DNA of 44,072 nt from Eubacterium sp. (GCA_014465955.1 JACTVT010000017.1:1-44072); one strand, 5' to 3'; counted from the first letter of the stretch, positions 18,257-27,288 are shown. Numbers and translations: made by a program. Notes: a model not told the origin generated them from the sequence alone.

Positions 18257-19435
18257 CTACATATACTTTTTGATTTCATCAACCATATCGAGTTTTTCCC
18301 AGGAAACACCGAGGTCTTCCCTGCCCATATGACCGTATGCTGCGACATTTTTATAGATAGGCTTTCTTAAATCAAGCCTGTCAATAATTGCAGATGGTCT
18401 TAAATCAAACACTTTATTGATAATTTCAGTGATTTCTTCATCAGATTTTTTACCTGTTCCGAAAGTGTCAACCATAACGGAAACAGGCTTTGCAACGCCG
18501 ATTGCATATGCAAGTTCAACTTCGCACTTATCTGCAAGACCAGCGCCGACAATATTTTTTGCAACCCAGCGTGATGCATAAGCCGCACTTCTGTCCACCT
18601 TAGTAGGGTCTTTGCCGCTGAAAGCACCGCCGCCGTGACGTGCGTAACCGCCATATGTATCAACAATAATCTTTCTGCCTGTCAAGCCACTGTCACCCTG
18701 AGGTCCGCCGATAACAAATCTGCCTGTCGGGTTTACATAAAATACTGTATCTTCATCCATCAAATCAGCAGGAATTGTAGTTTTAATAACCTTTTCTATA
18801 ATATCATTGCGAAGAGTTTCAAGTTTAACTTCTGCACTGTGCTGGCTTGAAACAACAACAGCAGTTACTTTAACGGGCTTACCGTCATCATATTCAACAG
18901 TTACCTGCGTTTTGCCGTCCGCATAAAGATAAGGCAGTGAACCGTTTTCACGTACTTCGGTAAGTTTAACGGCAAGTTTATGTGCAAGACTTATCGGCAT
19001 TGGCATAAGTTCATCGGTTTCATTGCAGGCATAGCCGAACATCATACCCTGATCGCCTGCACCGTTAAGATTATATTCATCGTCCTGTGCATTTTTAAGT
19101 TCAAGTGATTTATCAACACCCATAGCGATATCAGTGCTCTGCTTATCAAGTGCTACAAGAACGGCACAGGTATTGCCGTCAAAACCCTTTGCGCCGTCAT
19201 CATAACCGATTTCACAAACAGTTTTGCGCACAATTGACGGAATATCAACCTGAGCGTTTGAAGTAATTTCACCCATAACAAGAACCTGTCCCGTAGTGCA
19301 GGTTGTTTCGCAGGCAACTCGGCTCATAGGGTCCTGTTCAAGCATAGCGTCAAGAATTGCATCTGAAATCTGATCACAGATTTTATCGGGGTGACCTTTT
19401 GTAACAGATTCACTTGTAAATAAATGTTTTGCCAT
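18257..19435 (-). CDS. metK: S-adenosylmethionine synthetase
   Basis: Makes SAM from methionine and ATP in the cytosol as a homotetramer. Length 392 aa is normal. Signatures GAGDQGMMFGYA (near residue 118) and GGGAFSGKDPTKVDRS (near 260) are intact, as is GHPDKICDQISDAILD near the N terminus. I chose the ATG at 19435 with GGAGG 9 nt upstream; the frame stays open further up but runs into the riboswitch terminator. Expression is under the SAM-I riboswitch upstream, so high SAM stops its own synthesis. Confidence 0.98.
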   Translation of the reverse strand: MAKHLFTSESVTKGHPDKICDQISDAILDAMLEQDPMSRVACETTCTTGQVLVMGEITSNAQVDIPSIVRKTVCEIGYDDGAKGFDGNTCAVLVALDKQSTDIAMGVDKSLELKNAQDDEYNLNGAGDQGMMFGYACNETDELMPMPISLAHKLAVKLTEVRENGSLPYLYADGKTQVTVEYDDGKPVKVTAVVVSSQHSAEVKLETLRNDIIEKVIKTTIPADLMDEDTVFYVNPTGRFVIGGPQGDSGLTGRKIIVDTYGGYARHGGGAFSGKDPTKVDRSAAYASRWVAKNIVGAGLADKCEVELAYAIGVAKPVSVMVDTFGTGKKSDEEITEIINKVFDLRPSAIIDRLDLRKPIYKNVAAYGHMGREDLGVSWEKLDMVDEIKKYM

Positions 19436-19460
19436 AATTTTTCCTCCTTCAGATAAACAA

Positions 19461-19488
19461 AAAAACACACCCTGCGTGAGTGTGTGTT
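19461..19488 (-). terminator. Riboswitch expression-platform terminator (metK leader)
   Basis: Minus-strand AACACAC and GTGTGTT arms (19482-19488 and 19464-19470) close a stem with a CTCACGCAGG-type loop, followed by a run of seven U. It lies between the SAM aptamer and metK, so it is the conditional terminator formed when SAM stabilises the aptamer. Confidence 0.82.
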
Positions 19489-19497
19489 AAAGATAAC

Positions 19498-19590
19498 TCA
19501 TCACTCGGCATAACCGCAGGAATTAGCACCTTGCATTAACGCAGGTTGCTGTGGCTTCAACGGGCCAGTCCCTCTGCCACTCTTGATAAG
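19498..19590 (-). promoter_or_regulatory. SAM-I (S-box) riboswitch aptamer
   Basis: Read on the minus strand, the 5' P1 strand CTTATCA pairs with TGATGAG at the 3' end. Between them are the S-box landmarks: AAGAGTGGCAGAGGGACTGG, GAAGCCACAGCAACC, the P3 arm, and the P4 arm with CTAATTCCTGC. This four-way junction binds SAM and switches the downstream terminator ahead of metK. The 343-bp gap 19436-19778 is otherwise filled by this leader and two divergent promoters. Confidence 0.96.
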
Positions 19591-19610
19591 AATATTTATA
19601 TTGTGAAGAT

Positions 19611-19639
19611 ATGATACTCCTATGCGAGCAATTTGTCAA
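19611..19639 (-). promoter_or_regulatory. Promoter of the riboswitch-metK transcript
   Basis: Minus-strand TTGACA (19634-19639), 17-nt spacer, TATCAT (19611-19616). It starts the transcript about 15 nt before the SAM aptamer. Confidence 0.8.
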
Positions 19640-19707
19640 CAAAAATCTCAAAAGATATAAGTTAATAAAAAATTTTTATAAAAATTTAATGTTTTTTGTT
19701 AAATGTG

Positions 19708-19736
19708 TTGTAATTTGTTTAGAATTAGTTTATAAT
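19708..19736 (+). promoter_or_regulatory. Promoter of the SDR-zinc ribbon gene
   Basis: TTGTAA (19708-19713), 17-nt spacer and perfect TATAAT (19731-19736), in very AT-rich DNA that may act as an UP element. A full AAGGAGG site (19764-19770) lies 8 nt before the ATG. Together these predict strong expression. Confidence 0.72.
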
Positions 19737-19778
19737 ATAAATCGTTAAATTTTGTAATTTTGCAAGGAGGATTATCTT

Positions 19779-21341
19779 ATGGCAAAGAAAACCGTGTTTA
19801 TTACCGGCGGTACCGGTAACATGGGTTGGGCTGCTGTGCAGGAAATGCTTAAAAAGCCTAACGAAATCAACATTAAAATGCTTGCAAGAAAGAGTGCTAA
19901 AAATGAAGAAAAATTAAAGCCTCTTATGAGCAAGCCAAACGTAAAGATTGTTTGGGGCGATCTTCTTGATTACGATGCAATTCTTGAAGGCGTAACAGGC
20001 TCCGACTATGTTCTTCATGTTGGCGGTATGGTATCACCTACTGCAGACTGGAAGCCTTACAGAACTCAGAAAACAAATATCGGTGCTGCTCAGAATATCT
20101 GCAAAGCAGTTCTTTCACAGCCCGATCCTGATGCTGTTAAGGTTTGCTACATAGGTACTGTTGCCGAAACAGGCGGTCGTAACTATCCTATCCACTGGGG
20201 ACGCTGCGGAGATCCTATCAAAATCTCTATTTATGACCACTACGCAATTTCAAAAACAGTTGCTGAACGCACTTTTGTTGAAAGCGGTATCAAAAACTGG
20301 GTTGTAATGCGTCAGTCAGGTATTCTTTATCCAAACATTCTTAAGAATATGGATCCTATTATGTTCCACGTATGTATCAACGGTGTTCTTGAATGGTGTA
20401 CTGTTGAAGATTCAGGCCGTCTTATGTGCAACCTTGTTACAGAAGATGCTGCCGGCAATCTCGGTTCTGATTTCTGGAATCACTTCTACAACATCGGTTC
20501 AGGTAAAGAATACAGAATTTCCAACTACGAATTTGAACAGTTACTTCTCGGCACACTCGGTCTTGCAGGCCCTGAAAAACTCTTTGATCCTAACTGGTTC
20601 ATCACAAAGAATTTCCACGGTCAGTTCTATGCAGACGGTGACAAACTTGAAAACTTCCTTCACTTCCGTGAAAATCTTCCTGTTCAGGATTATTTCAACA
20701 GACTTGCTAATCAGGTTGAATTCTATTTCAAAATACCAAGATATCTTCCTAAGAACCTTGTTGCTGCATGCGCTAAACCGTTTATGAAGAAGATTGCATC
20801 TACACCGGGATTCGGCACACTTGACTGGGCTGAAAAGAACGACAAAGTTCGTATGAGCGCTTACTTCGGTTCAAAAGAAGAATGGGAAAAGATTCCTACA
20901 AAGTGGGAAGACTTTGAAATCATTAAGTTTGATAAAGACAACAGCGCTGCTGAACAGTTCAAACTTGACCACGGTTATGATGAAAGCAAGCCTGAATCAG
21001 AACTTGACATTGAAGATATGAAGGGTGCTGCTAAGTTCCGCGGCGGTGAATGCCTCAGCGATTCAATGACAAAGGGCGATATGGCCACTAAACTTACATG
21101 GAAATGCGGTCACTGCGGTGCAGAATTTGAAGCAAGCCCTGCTCTTATTCTTCTCGGCGGTCACTGGTGCCCTGAATGTTATATTCCTCAGAAAGCATGG
21201 GATTATGACGCAATCGCTAAAACCAACCCATTCTTTGCTCAGGTTTGGTATCCAAGCCATGATAAAGATGAAAACAACCGTTATGAATTCGATGATTTAT
21301 TCCACATCGACGGTGTTGCATGGGACGATATTAAGAGATAA
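19779..21341 (+). CDS. Extended SDR (NAD-dependent epimerase/dehydratase-like) with C-terminal zinc ribbon
   Basis: 520-aa protein I cannot assign to a known pathway. The N-terminal half is an extended short-chain dehydrogenase: TGGTGNMG (10-17) binds NAD(P), the catalytic pair is Tyr155-x3-Lys159 (YAISK), and a Ser/Thr-containing YIGT strand precedes it. The remainder is longer than a normal SDR. It ends with a four-Cys zinc-ribbon motif (Cys443, Cys446, Cys464, Cys467 in CGHC and CPEC), like rubredoxin-type or electron-transfer ribbons. Codon choice is regular, the promoter and ribosome site are strong, and a terminator follows, all suggesting an abundant single-gene product. Sugar epimerase or reductase roles are possible. 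Confidence 0.8.
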   Translation: MAKKTVFITGGTGNMGWAAVQEMLKKPNEINIKMLARKSAKNEEKLKPLMSKPNVKIVWGDLLDYDAILEGVTGSDYVLHVGGMVSPTADWKPYRTQKTNIGAAQNICKAVLSQPDPDAVKVCYIGTVAETGGRNYPIHWGRCGDPIKISIYDHYAISKTVAERTFVESGIKNWVVMRQSGILYPNILKNMDPIMFHVCINGVLEWCTVEDSGRLMCNLVTEDAAGNLGSDFWNHFYNIGSGKEYRISNYEFEQLLLGTLGLAGPEKLFDPNWFITKNFHGQFYADGDKLENFLHFRENLPVQDYFNRLANQVEFYFKIPRYLPKNLVAACAKPFMKKIASTPGFGTLDWAEKNDKVRMSAYFGSKEEWEKIPTKWEDFEIIKFDKDNSAAEQFKLDHGYDESKPESELDIEDMKGAAKFRGGECLSDSMTKGDMATKLTWKCGHCGAEFEASPALILLGGHWCPECYIPQKAWDYDAIAKTNPFFAQVWYPSHDKDENNRYEFDDLFHIDGVAWDDIKR

Positions 21342-21367
21342 TCATCTGATATCCGCATAATAATTAA

Positions 21368-21395
21368 ACCTCTGCTGAAAAGCAGAGGTTTTTTG
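21368..21395 (+). terminator. Intrinsic terminator of the SDR gene
   Basis: Stem ACCTCTGCT (21368-21376) with AGCAGAGGT (21381-21389), GAAA tetraloop and a following U-run. A clear factor-independent terminator. Confidence 0.92.
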
Positions 21396-21414
21396 TGTGT
21401 AATAACGAAATTAT

Positions 21415-21452
21415 TTTAATTCGGGAGGGTACGGAGGCCCTCCCGAATTAAA
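21415..21452. repeat. Perfect 15-bp inverted repeat (same family as the left-edge repeat)
   Basis: TTTAATTCGGGAGGG (21415-21429) and its exact complement (21438-21452) flank an 8-nt loop. The central 21 bases differ at 4 positions from the GGAGGG..CCCTCCC hairpin near 93-113. It sits between convergent genes and could also help end the vanW transcript, but it has no classical U-tail. Confidence 0.7.
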
Positions 21453-21478
21453 GTTGAATTATTGCCAAGAATATTTTT

Positions 21479-23245
21479 TTAAAATCTGCTTGTGCAGGTA
21501 TAATCAACTTTTCCGTTATGATAACGATTAAGTGTATAAGTATTACCTTTTTTAGTTACCTTAAGTTCAATATCACCGGGGTCTTCTTGATTTTGAGTAT
21601 AGAATGTGCAAGTGATATATCCGCCCGAAACTTCCATATAAATTTTAATCGGGAAATCATAATTATTTGTCCATCTGAAGTTCTTGTATTCACCGGAAAT
21701 AGCAGCATCCCTGCCGAGCGGCACATAAGAAACTTTTTGTGAATGCTGATGACGCTCTCTTATATCAACATCGGCATAAAGGCAGGTATTGAAAATTGTT
21801 GACGCAACCTGACAGATGCCGCCGCCGAGTTCCTGCGCCGTGCCGTTAGCACCCGTGAAAACAGTTGCTTTTTTATAACCTCTCTCAGCAGTACGAGGAC
21901 CAACGATTACATTAAAATCAAATGTTTCACCGGGCATAATAACCGTTCCGTTAATCGCCTCTGATGCAATTCTGAGGTTGGTAGTTCTGTCTGCATTATT
22001 GACATATTTTGATGAATATGTTGCAAAAACATATCTGAATTCAGGAACGGAAATATCACCGTACGGACCGTAATAAAAAGTATTTCCTAATTTATAAAAC
22101 GGACGAACGGTTACAAAATAGGTTTTATCCCGTCTCAAATTTGAAATAGTTTCATCCAAATCATTTATGCCATATGAAATATGCTTATAAACTTCAGACT
22201 TGAAATTACGATTATATGAATAGGATATTTCGTAACCGCTTCCGTAAACCGATTTATCAAACCAGACTCTCATTGAACTTGAATTAGCCGGTTTATCAGT
22301 CCACACTCTGCCGTTATAGCGAAAATCATTTACACTGCTGCTCCATGCACCGTAAATTCTTCCGTCAGGAGTATCAAGATAAATTCTTACTCTTGCATAC
22401 ATCGGCAAATCTCTGTAATAGCCGTTTATATTGAATGTTATATTTTTTGTTGTTACAGTACCGATATAACTTTTAAAATCAGGATCGGGTGAATACATAA
22501 CCTGATAACCCGATGCACCTGCCACGCTATGGATTAAGACCTGAGCACTCGGCGAATTATCACTTCTTCTTAACAACACACCTGAATTGTATTTATCTAC
22601 AAGCGTATATGCAGACAGCGGTTCACTGAGTTCACCGTAAAATCTGCTGCCGTTAATATCTTTATACGCACAAACTGCATATTGATAAACAGAACATGAC
22701 GGCTGATTGCAGGCATACTGAACAGTATTTATATTTGTAATTGTTGTTTTTAATACATACTTACCGTTTTCAAAGCGGTAAACAGCGTAGCCGTCAGCCT
22801 TGTCATTTTTATCCCAACTGATTTTAACCTGTGAAAGTGTACTGTCAATCTGTTTAAGATTACGAACGGCATCCGGCGCAATTATAAAATTTCTGTTTGT
22901 TTTACCAAAATAATCGCCGATACCTGTAATTTCAATATTGGCGCGACCAACTTCGGTATTGTTTCTGTAAGCAAGAATGAAATCCCTGTCTTCCTCAAGG
23001 TGTTTGCCGTCACAGGAAACAGTAACTTTAGGGCAAAATGCACTGCCTGTATAGTAACCTACGGTATATTCAAGTTCAATAGCAGTTCCGTCATTAATAT
23101 GCCTTTTCTCCGACTGGTTTTCAGAATAAACCGTCGTCTGTTTATCGGTATTGCTCTCAATTTCAGCAGCATTTACGGAAAACGAAAATGAAAGACAGAT
23201 TGCAAAAACAACGCAAGCAAAAATAACCGCAATTTTTCTTTTCAT
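21479..23245 (-). CDS. Secreted VanW-family protein with fibronectin III-like repeats
   Basis: 588-aa exported protein. The N terminus is a signal peptide (KRK charge, hydrophobic stretch, cut near VNA-A at about residue 26). An N-terminal segment and two or three fibronectin type III-like domains (for example VRNLKQIDSTLSQVKISWDK) precede a VanW domain. That domain has the family landmarks PGETFDFNVIVGPRT, GGGICQVASTIFN and HSQKVSYVPLGRDAA. VanW proteins are surface-associated, with poorly known function; the name comes from vancomycin clusters and does not imply resistance. I chose the ATG at 23245 because GAGG lies 7-8 nt upstream and the signal peptide begins there. Confidence 0.88.
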   Translation of the reverse strand: MKRKIAVIFACVVFAICLSFSFSVNAAEIESNTDKQTTVYSENQSEKRHINDGTAIELEYTVGYYTGSAFCPKVTVSCDGKHLEEDRDFILAYRNNTEVGRANIEITGIGDYFGKTNRNFIIAPDAVRNLKQIDSTLSQVKISWDKNDKADGYAVYRFENGKYVLKTTITNINTVQYACNQPSCSVYQYAVCAYKDINGSRFYGELSEPLSAYTLVDKYNSGVLLRRSDNSPSAQVLIHSVAGASGYQVMYSPDPDFKSYIGTVTTKNITFNINGYYRDLPMYARVRIYLDTPDGRIYGAWSSSVNDFRYNGRVWTDKPANSSSMRVWFDKSVYGSGYEISYSYNRNFKSEVYKHISYGINDLDETISNLRRDKTYFVTVRPFYKLGNTFYYGPYGDISVPEFRYVFATYSSKYVNNADRTTNLRIASEAINGTVIMPGETFDFNVIVGPRTAERGYKKATVFTGANGTAQELGGGICQVASTIFNTCLYADVDIRERHQHSQKVSYVPLGRDAAISGEYKNFRWTNNYDFPIKIYMEVSGGYITCTFYTQNQEDPGDIELKVTKKGNTYTLNRYHNGKVDYTCTSRF

Positions 23246-23289
23246 TTCAATCCTCATTTCTATACAAAATATATCTATTAATAATATGT

Positions 23290-23318
23290 AGTATAACACA
23301 AATTAATTACCTTGTCCA
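23290..23318 (-). promoter_or_regulatory. Probable vanW promoter inside the 3' end of araD
   Basis: Minus-strand TGGACA (23313-23318), 17-nt spacer, TATACT (23290-23295). The -35 lies within the last codons of the upstream gene. It would let the VanW gene be expressed without the sugar genes ahead of it. Confidence 0.5.
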
Positions 23319-24013
23319 TAATAAGCATTTATTCCGTGTTTGCGCTGATAATGCTTATCCAAAAGATACTGTTCAATTCCTATATTCGAATTGTTGTCAA
23401 GAGCCGCTATACGTTCGGTTCTTGATGCCATTTTAGCAACTTCTTCAAGAATCAAAGCATTTTCAACTGCTTTAAACGGAGAACTGCCCCAAGTAAAAGG
23501 ACCATGCCTGTGAACAAGAACGGCAGGACATTCATCAGGTTTAATACCTCTTTTTTCAAATTCTTCAACAATAACTTTGCCTGTGTTAAGTTCATACTCA
23601 CCGTTCACTTCATTTTCGGTAAGCCCTCTTGCGCACGGCACTGCGCCGTTTGCAAAATCAGCATGAGTTGTACCGTAAGCATTAATATCTCTGCCTGCCT
23701 GTGCCCATGAACACGCCCAACTTGAATGGGTATGAACAATTCCGCCGATATCCTTAAATTCTTTATAAAGTTCAAGGTGAGTTGGTGTGTCGGATGACGG
23801 ATTAAGCCTGCCTTCAACCTTATTGCCTTTTAAATCCATAACAATCATATCGTCGGCAGTCATTTTATCATACGGCACTCCTGACGGTTTAATGACAAAC
23901 AGACCCTCTTCCCTGTCAATTCCCGAAACGTTGCCCCACGTAAGAACAACCAGACCATATTGAACCAATTGCAAATTTGCCACAAAAACCTTTTGTTTAA
24001 GTTCTTCCAACAT
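23303..24013 (-). CDS. araD: L-ribulose-5-phosphate 4-epimerase (AraD-like)
   Basis: Class II aldolase-fold zinc enzyme converting L-ribulose-5-P to D-xylulose-5-P. Length 236 aa fits AraD. Visible motifs are GNVSG, KPSGVPYD, SSDTPTHLELY with the Asp/Glu, the metal pair in HTHSSWA near residues 95-101, and the third metal His in HRHGPFTWG. It follows the ribulokinase-like gene by 14 nt, which supports AraD rather than a fuculose-phosphate aldolase. No arabinose isomerase or transporter is in the window, so they must lie elsewhere or the pair serves another pentulose. Confidence 0.9.
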   Translation of the reverse strand: MLEELKQKVFVANLQLVQYGLVVLTWGNVSGIDREEGLFVIKPSGVPYDKMTADDMIVMDLKGNKVEGRLNPSSDTPTHLELYKEFKDIGGIVHTHSSWACSWAQAGRDINAYGTTHADFANGAVPCARGLTENEVNGEYELNTGKVIVEEFEKRGIKPDECPAVLVHRHGPFTWGSSPFKAVENALILEEVAKMASRTERIAALDNNSNIGIEQYLLDKHYQRKHGINAYYGQGN

Positions 24014-24027
24014 AATATATTCTCCGT

Positions 24028-25605
24028 TTATATGTTCTGCCCGGCAGATTTTTCAACTGCAAGACCGTTTTTATATAATTTCATAAACTCTTTAAATCCA
24101 ATTGAATCACTTTCATCTGGCATCTCTGTTGTGCTTTTGTATGACGAAAATACATAATCATTCAGATAATCATCCAAACTCAGAGATTTTGTATCTTTTG
24201 CATAATTTGCAAGAACTGCAATGCCCCATGCTCCTCCCTCGCCTGCCGTTTCCATAACAGAAACGGGACAGTTCAGCGCACCTGCCAAAAGTTTTTGACC
24301 AACATACTTTGTCTTAAACAATCCGCCGTGACCCATCAAACAGTCGATTTTAACATTTTCTTTTTCAAGAATTTCCATACCTATTTTAAGAGTTGCAAAT
24401 GTAGAATAAATCTGTGCTCTCATAAAGTTTGATAGGCTGAAATCAGCACCCTGTGTTCTGACAAAAAGCGGTCTGCCGTCTTCGGTATGAGAAACAGGCT
24501 CACCCGAGAAATAATTATAAGAAACAAGTCCGCCTGCATCAGAACTGCCCTCAAGCGCCTTGTTATAAAGCAAATCATAAATCTGCGGTTTCGTCATATT
24601 ACTGCCTGCGCTCTGAGCAAATTCAAAGAAAACGTTAACCCAGTAATCAAGGTCGGTACAGCAATTATTACAGTGCACCATTGCAACAGGCTTACCTGTC
24701 GGCGTAGTTACCATATCAATTTCTTCATAAACCCTTGAAAGTTGATTTTCGAGCACAACCATTGAAAAAATAGAGGTGCCTGCCGAAACATTGCCTGTTT
24801 TGACTGCAATACTGTTTGTGGCAGTCATTCCTGTGCCTGCATCGCCCTCGGGCGGGCACATAACTGCGCTTGCTTTAAGCCTGCCGCTCGGATCAATCAG
24901 TCTCGCACCGTCTTCGGTTAAAGCACCTGCCCATTCGCCTGCAATAAGCACTTTCGGCAATATATCCTTAATATTCCAATTGAATTTTTTTACAGTTTCA
25001 AGCGAAGAAAACTTTTCGAGCATTTCAGGGTTATAATCATTTATTTTACTGTCTATCGGGAACATACCCGACGCTTCACCAACGCCGACTGCCTTTACAC
25101 CTGACAAAAGGTAATGAACATAGCCTGCAAGCGTTGTTAAAAAAGCAATATTTTTTGTATGCTCCTCGTCGTTTAAAATTGCCTGATAGAGATGAGAAAT
25201 ACTCCATCTTTGGGGAATGTTGAAATTAAACAGGTCAGTAAGCCGTGCAGAAGCGTCAGCAGTAATAGTATTGCGCCATGTGCGAAATTCCGACAACTGT
25301 TTTCCGTTTTTATCAAAAGGAAGATATCCATGCATCATAGCCGAAATGCCAAGAGCGGAAAGGCTTTCAATTTCACTGCCGAAATCACGTTTTACAACCT
25401 CGTTAAGGCTTTTATAAGCGCTTTGCATACCGCTGATAACATCTGCCATATCATAGGTCCACACGCCGTTTTCAAACTTATTTTCCCATGTATGACTGCC
25501 CGTTGCAAGCAGATTATTGTTTTCATCAATCAGCACTGCTTTAATTCTTGTTGAACCGAATTCAATGCCGAGAATCTCTTTGCCTGTGAGCACATAATTA
25601 TTCAT
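24028..25605 (-). CDS. araB: FGGY carbohydrate kinase, probably L-ribulokinase
   Basis: 525-aa FGGY-family kinase. The phosphate-1 motif GIEFGSTRIKAVLID (about 13-27) is of the kind seen in Bacteroides/Clostridia L-ribulokinases, followed by MMHGYLPFD, TWRN, the GDAGTGM ATP motif and the C-terminal GEGGAWGIA. Length fits these enzymes better than xylulokinase (about 500 aa). The adjacent epimerase makes L-ribulose the likely substrate; xylulose remains the alternative. The start has AGGTGATGTA before the ATG. It is first in a two-gene unit. Confidence 0.82.
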   Translation of the reverse strand: MNNYVLTGKEILGIEFGSTRIKAVLIDENNNLLATGSHTWENKFENGVWTYDMADVISGMQSAYKSLNEVVKRDFGSEIESLSALGISAMMHGYLPFDKNGKQLSEFRTWRNTITADASARLTDLFNFNIPQRWSISHLYQAILNDEEHTKNIAFLTTLAGYVHYLLSGVKAVGVGEASGMFPIDSKINDYNPEMLEKFSSLETVKKFNWNIKDILPKVLIAGEWAGALTEDGARLIDPSGRLKASAVMCPPEGDAGTGMTATNSIAVKTGNVSAGTSIFSMVVLENQLSRVYEEIDMVTTPTGKPVAMVHCNNCCTDLDYWVNVFFEFAQSAGSNMTKPQIYDLLYNKALEGSSDAGGLVSYNYFSGEPVSHTEDGRPLFVRTQGADFSLSNFMRAQIYSTFATLKIGMEILEKENVKIDCLMGHGGLFKTKYVGQKLLAGALNCPVSVMETAGEGGAWGIAVLANYAKDTKSLSLDDYLNDYVFSSYKSTTEMPDESDSIGFKEFMKLYKNGLAVEKSAGQNI

Positions 25606-25633
25606 TACATCACCTGAAAAGTATATTTAATTT

Positions 25634-25662
25634 ATTTTACAATATTAAATTAAATTTTTCAA
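25634..25662 (-). promoter_or_regulatory. Promoter of the araB-araD unit
   Basis: Minus-strand TTGAAA (25657-25662), 17-nt spacer, TAAAAT (25634-25639), about 30 nt upstream of the kinase start. The intergenic DNA is almost all A and T; no operator or CRE-like site stands out. Confidence 0.55.
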
Positions 25663-25731
25663 TAAATTATTGAGAATAAAATATGTTTTTAACACGAAAA
25701 ATATTAACATATTAAAACGGAAGTGAACGAA

Positions 25732-27024
25732 ATGGAATCATTATGGAAAGCAACGTGCAGAATGCCTGAATTCCCGACTTTTGAGGGCGAAAAAAGCACC
25801 GATGTACTTATCATCGGCGGAGGCATTACAGGCATACTAACCGCATATTTTCTGCATCAGAAAGGCATTGACTATATTCTCGTTGAAAAAGGCAGATTGT
25901 GCAGCAGTACAACTGAAAACACAACAGCAAAAATAACCGTTCAGCATGGGCTGATTTACAATAAACTGATAAAAAACTTCGGAACGGAAAAGACGGCTGA
26001 ATACCTAAAAGCAAACCAAACAGCGTTTAATGAATATGAAGAATTATTCAAAACGATTAAATGCGACAATGAAGTAAAAGACAACTATGTTTATTCACTG
26101 AACGACAGGCAAAAACTTGAAAATGAGATAAAGGCTTTAGAAAAAATCGGATATTACACCGATATTTGCGAAAATACAGAACTGCCATTTGCCACAGTCG
26201 GTGCAATCAAATTTAAAAATCAAATGCAGTTTCACCCTTTAAAATTCCTTTCACAAATCTGTGAGGAGCTGAATATTTACGAAAACACATTCGTAGATGA
26301 TGTTAAGGACAACACTGCCGAAACACCGAGAGGTAATATTCACGCCAAGGCAATCGTTTTTGCTACGCATTTTCCGTTTAAGGATAATCACGGCGGCTAT
26401 CCGCTCAAATTATATCAGCATCGCTCCTACGTTATTGCGGTTGAAAACGGAAAAGATATTGACGGAATGTATGTTGACGAAAATCATAAAGGTATGTCTT
26501 TCAGAAATTATAAAGATTTACTGCTTATCGGCGGAGGCGGTCACAGAACAGGCAAACAAGGCGGCTGCTGGAGCGAACTTAAAAATTTTGCTAACCAGCA
26601 TTATCCCGAGAGCAAAGAAGTTTACCACTGGGCGGCACAGGACTGTATGAGCCTTGACGACTGCTACTACATCGGCAGATATTCAAAAAGCAAGACAAAC
26701 TGGTACACGGCAACAGGCTTTAACAAATGGGGTATGACGGGTGCGATGCTTTCTGCAATGATGCTGTCGGATATGGTGTGCGGTCAGCAGAATGAATTTG
26801 AAAGTGTTTTTACTCCGTCACGCAGTATTTTAAGGCCGCAGTTATTTATCAACGGATTTGAAACAGTTACTAATTTACTGAGCATAACGCCGAAAAGATG
26901 CCCACACCTTGGCTGTGCGCTGAAATGGAACGAGGCAGAGCACAGTTGGGACTGCGCCTGCCACGGCTCAAGATTTAATGAAAAAGGCGAGGTTTTAAAC
27001 AACCCCGCCAATAAGGAAATATAG
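25732..27024 (+). CDS. FAD-dependent oxidoreductase with C-terminal Rieske [2Fe-2S] domain
   Basis: 430-aa two-domain redox protein. A DAO-type FAD domain begins with VLIIGGGITGIL near residues 26-37; the C-terminal 45 residues form a Rieske centre with Cys390-x-His392 (CPHLGC) and Cys408-x2-His411 (CACHGSRF). The substrate is unknown; such fusions are common in Firmicutes. I chose the ATG at 25732 with GGAAGTG 6 nt upstream; the GTG at 25723 lies inside that site. The protein ends normally for the family (NNPANKEI), so prophage insertion next to its stop has not visibly cut it. Confidence 0.88.
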   Translation: MESLWKATCRMPEFPTFEGEKSTDVLIIGGGITGILTAYFLHQKGIDYILVEKGRLCSSTTENTTAKITVQHGLIYNKLIKNFGTEKTAEYLKANQTAFNEYEELFKTIKCDNEVKDNYVYSLNDRQKLENEIKALEKIGYYTDICENTELPFATVGAIKFKNQMQFHPLKFLSQICEELNIYENTFVDDVKDNTAETPRGNIHAKAIVFATHFPFKDNHGGYPLKLYQHRSYVIAVENGKDIDGMYVDENHKGMSFRNYKDLLLIGGGGHRTGKQGGCWSELKNFANQHYPESKEVYHWAAQDCMSLDDCYYIGRYSKSKTNWYTATGFNKWGMTGAMLSAMMLSDMVCGQQNEFESVFTPSRSILRPQLFINGFETVTNLLSITPKRCPHLGCALKWNEAEHSWDCACHGSRFNEKGEVLNNPANKEI

Positions 27025-27027
27025 ATA

Positions 27028-27288
27028 TTATTTATCTTCAATGTCATTTGTATTATCAGGTATATTGCTTGCCTTTTCTTCATTCGATGTATCGGAAATA
27101 TGTTTCATGATATCTTCATATTTACTTTCAACATTGCCCAATTTACGTTCAATATTATCCACTTTAAGAAAAATCCGAATTCCACAAAGCCAAATTGCTG
27201 CACCGAGTGAAACTAATATTACTAAACCGAAATCATTAAAAAAGATACGAAGAACAATAAAAAGAACGATAAAAAGAATAATGCTCAT
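27028..27288 (-). CDS. Small membrane protein with C-terminal coiled coil, prophage left end
   Basis: 86-aa protein, not recognised. Two closely spaced hydrophobic segments (about residues 2-15 and 21-38) are followed by a charged, probably helical stretch (VDNIERKLGNVESKYEDIMKH) and an acidic tail. GGAG lies upstream of the ATG. It is the last gene of the leftward lysogeny unit, 3 nt beyond the end of the convergent Rieske gene. In many temperate phages this position holds genes expressed in lysogeny, such as exclusion proteins; that role is inference. Confidence 0.6.
   Translation of the reverse strand: MSIILFIVLFIVLRIFFNDFGLVILVSLGAAIWLCGIRIFLKVDNIERKLGNVESKYEDIMKHISDTSNEEKASNIPDNTNDIEDK

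Noticed and set aside
19436..19468. Extension of metK into the leader (11 more codons)
   Set aside because: The extended frame begins in the riboswitch terminator; the ATG at 19435 has the ribosome site and the family-typical start.
21479..23245. Vancomycin resistance gene
   Set aside because: VanW-domain proteins are widespread surface proteins; no vanH/A/X or vanR/S genes are present.
25192..25554. 120-codon open frame on the plus strand inside the sugar kinase gene
   Set aside because: Antisense to a clearly conserved FGGY kinase; no ribosome site or promoter; a by-product of codon bias.
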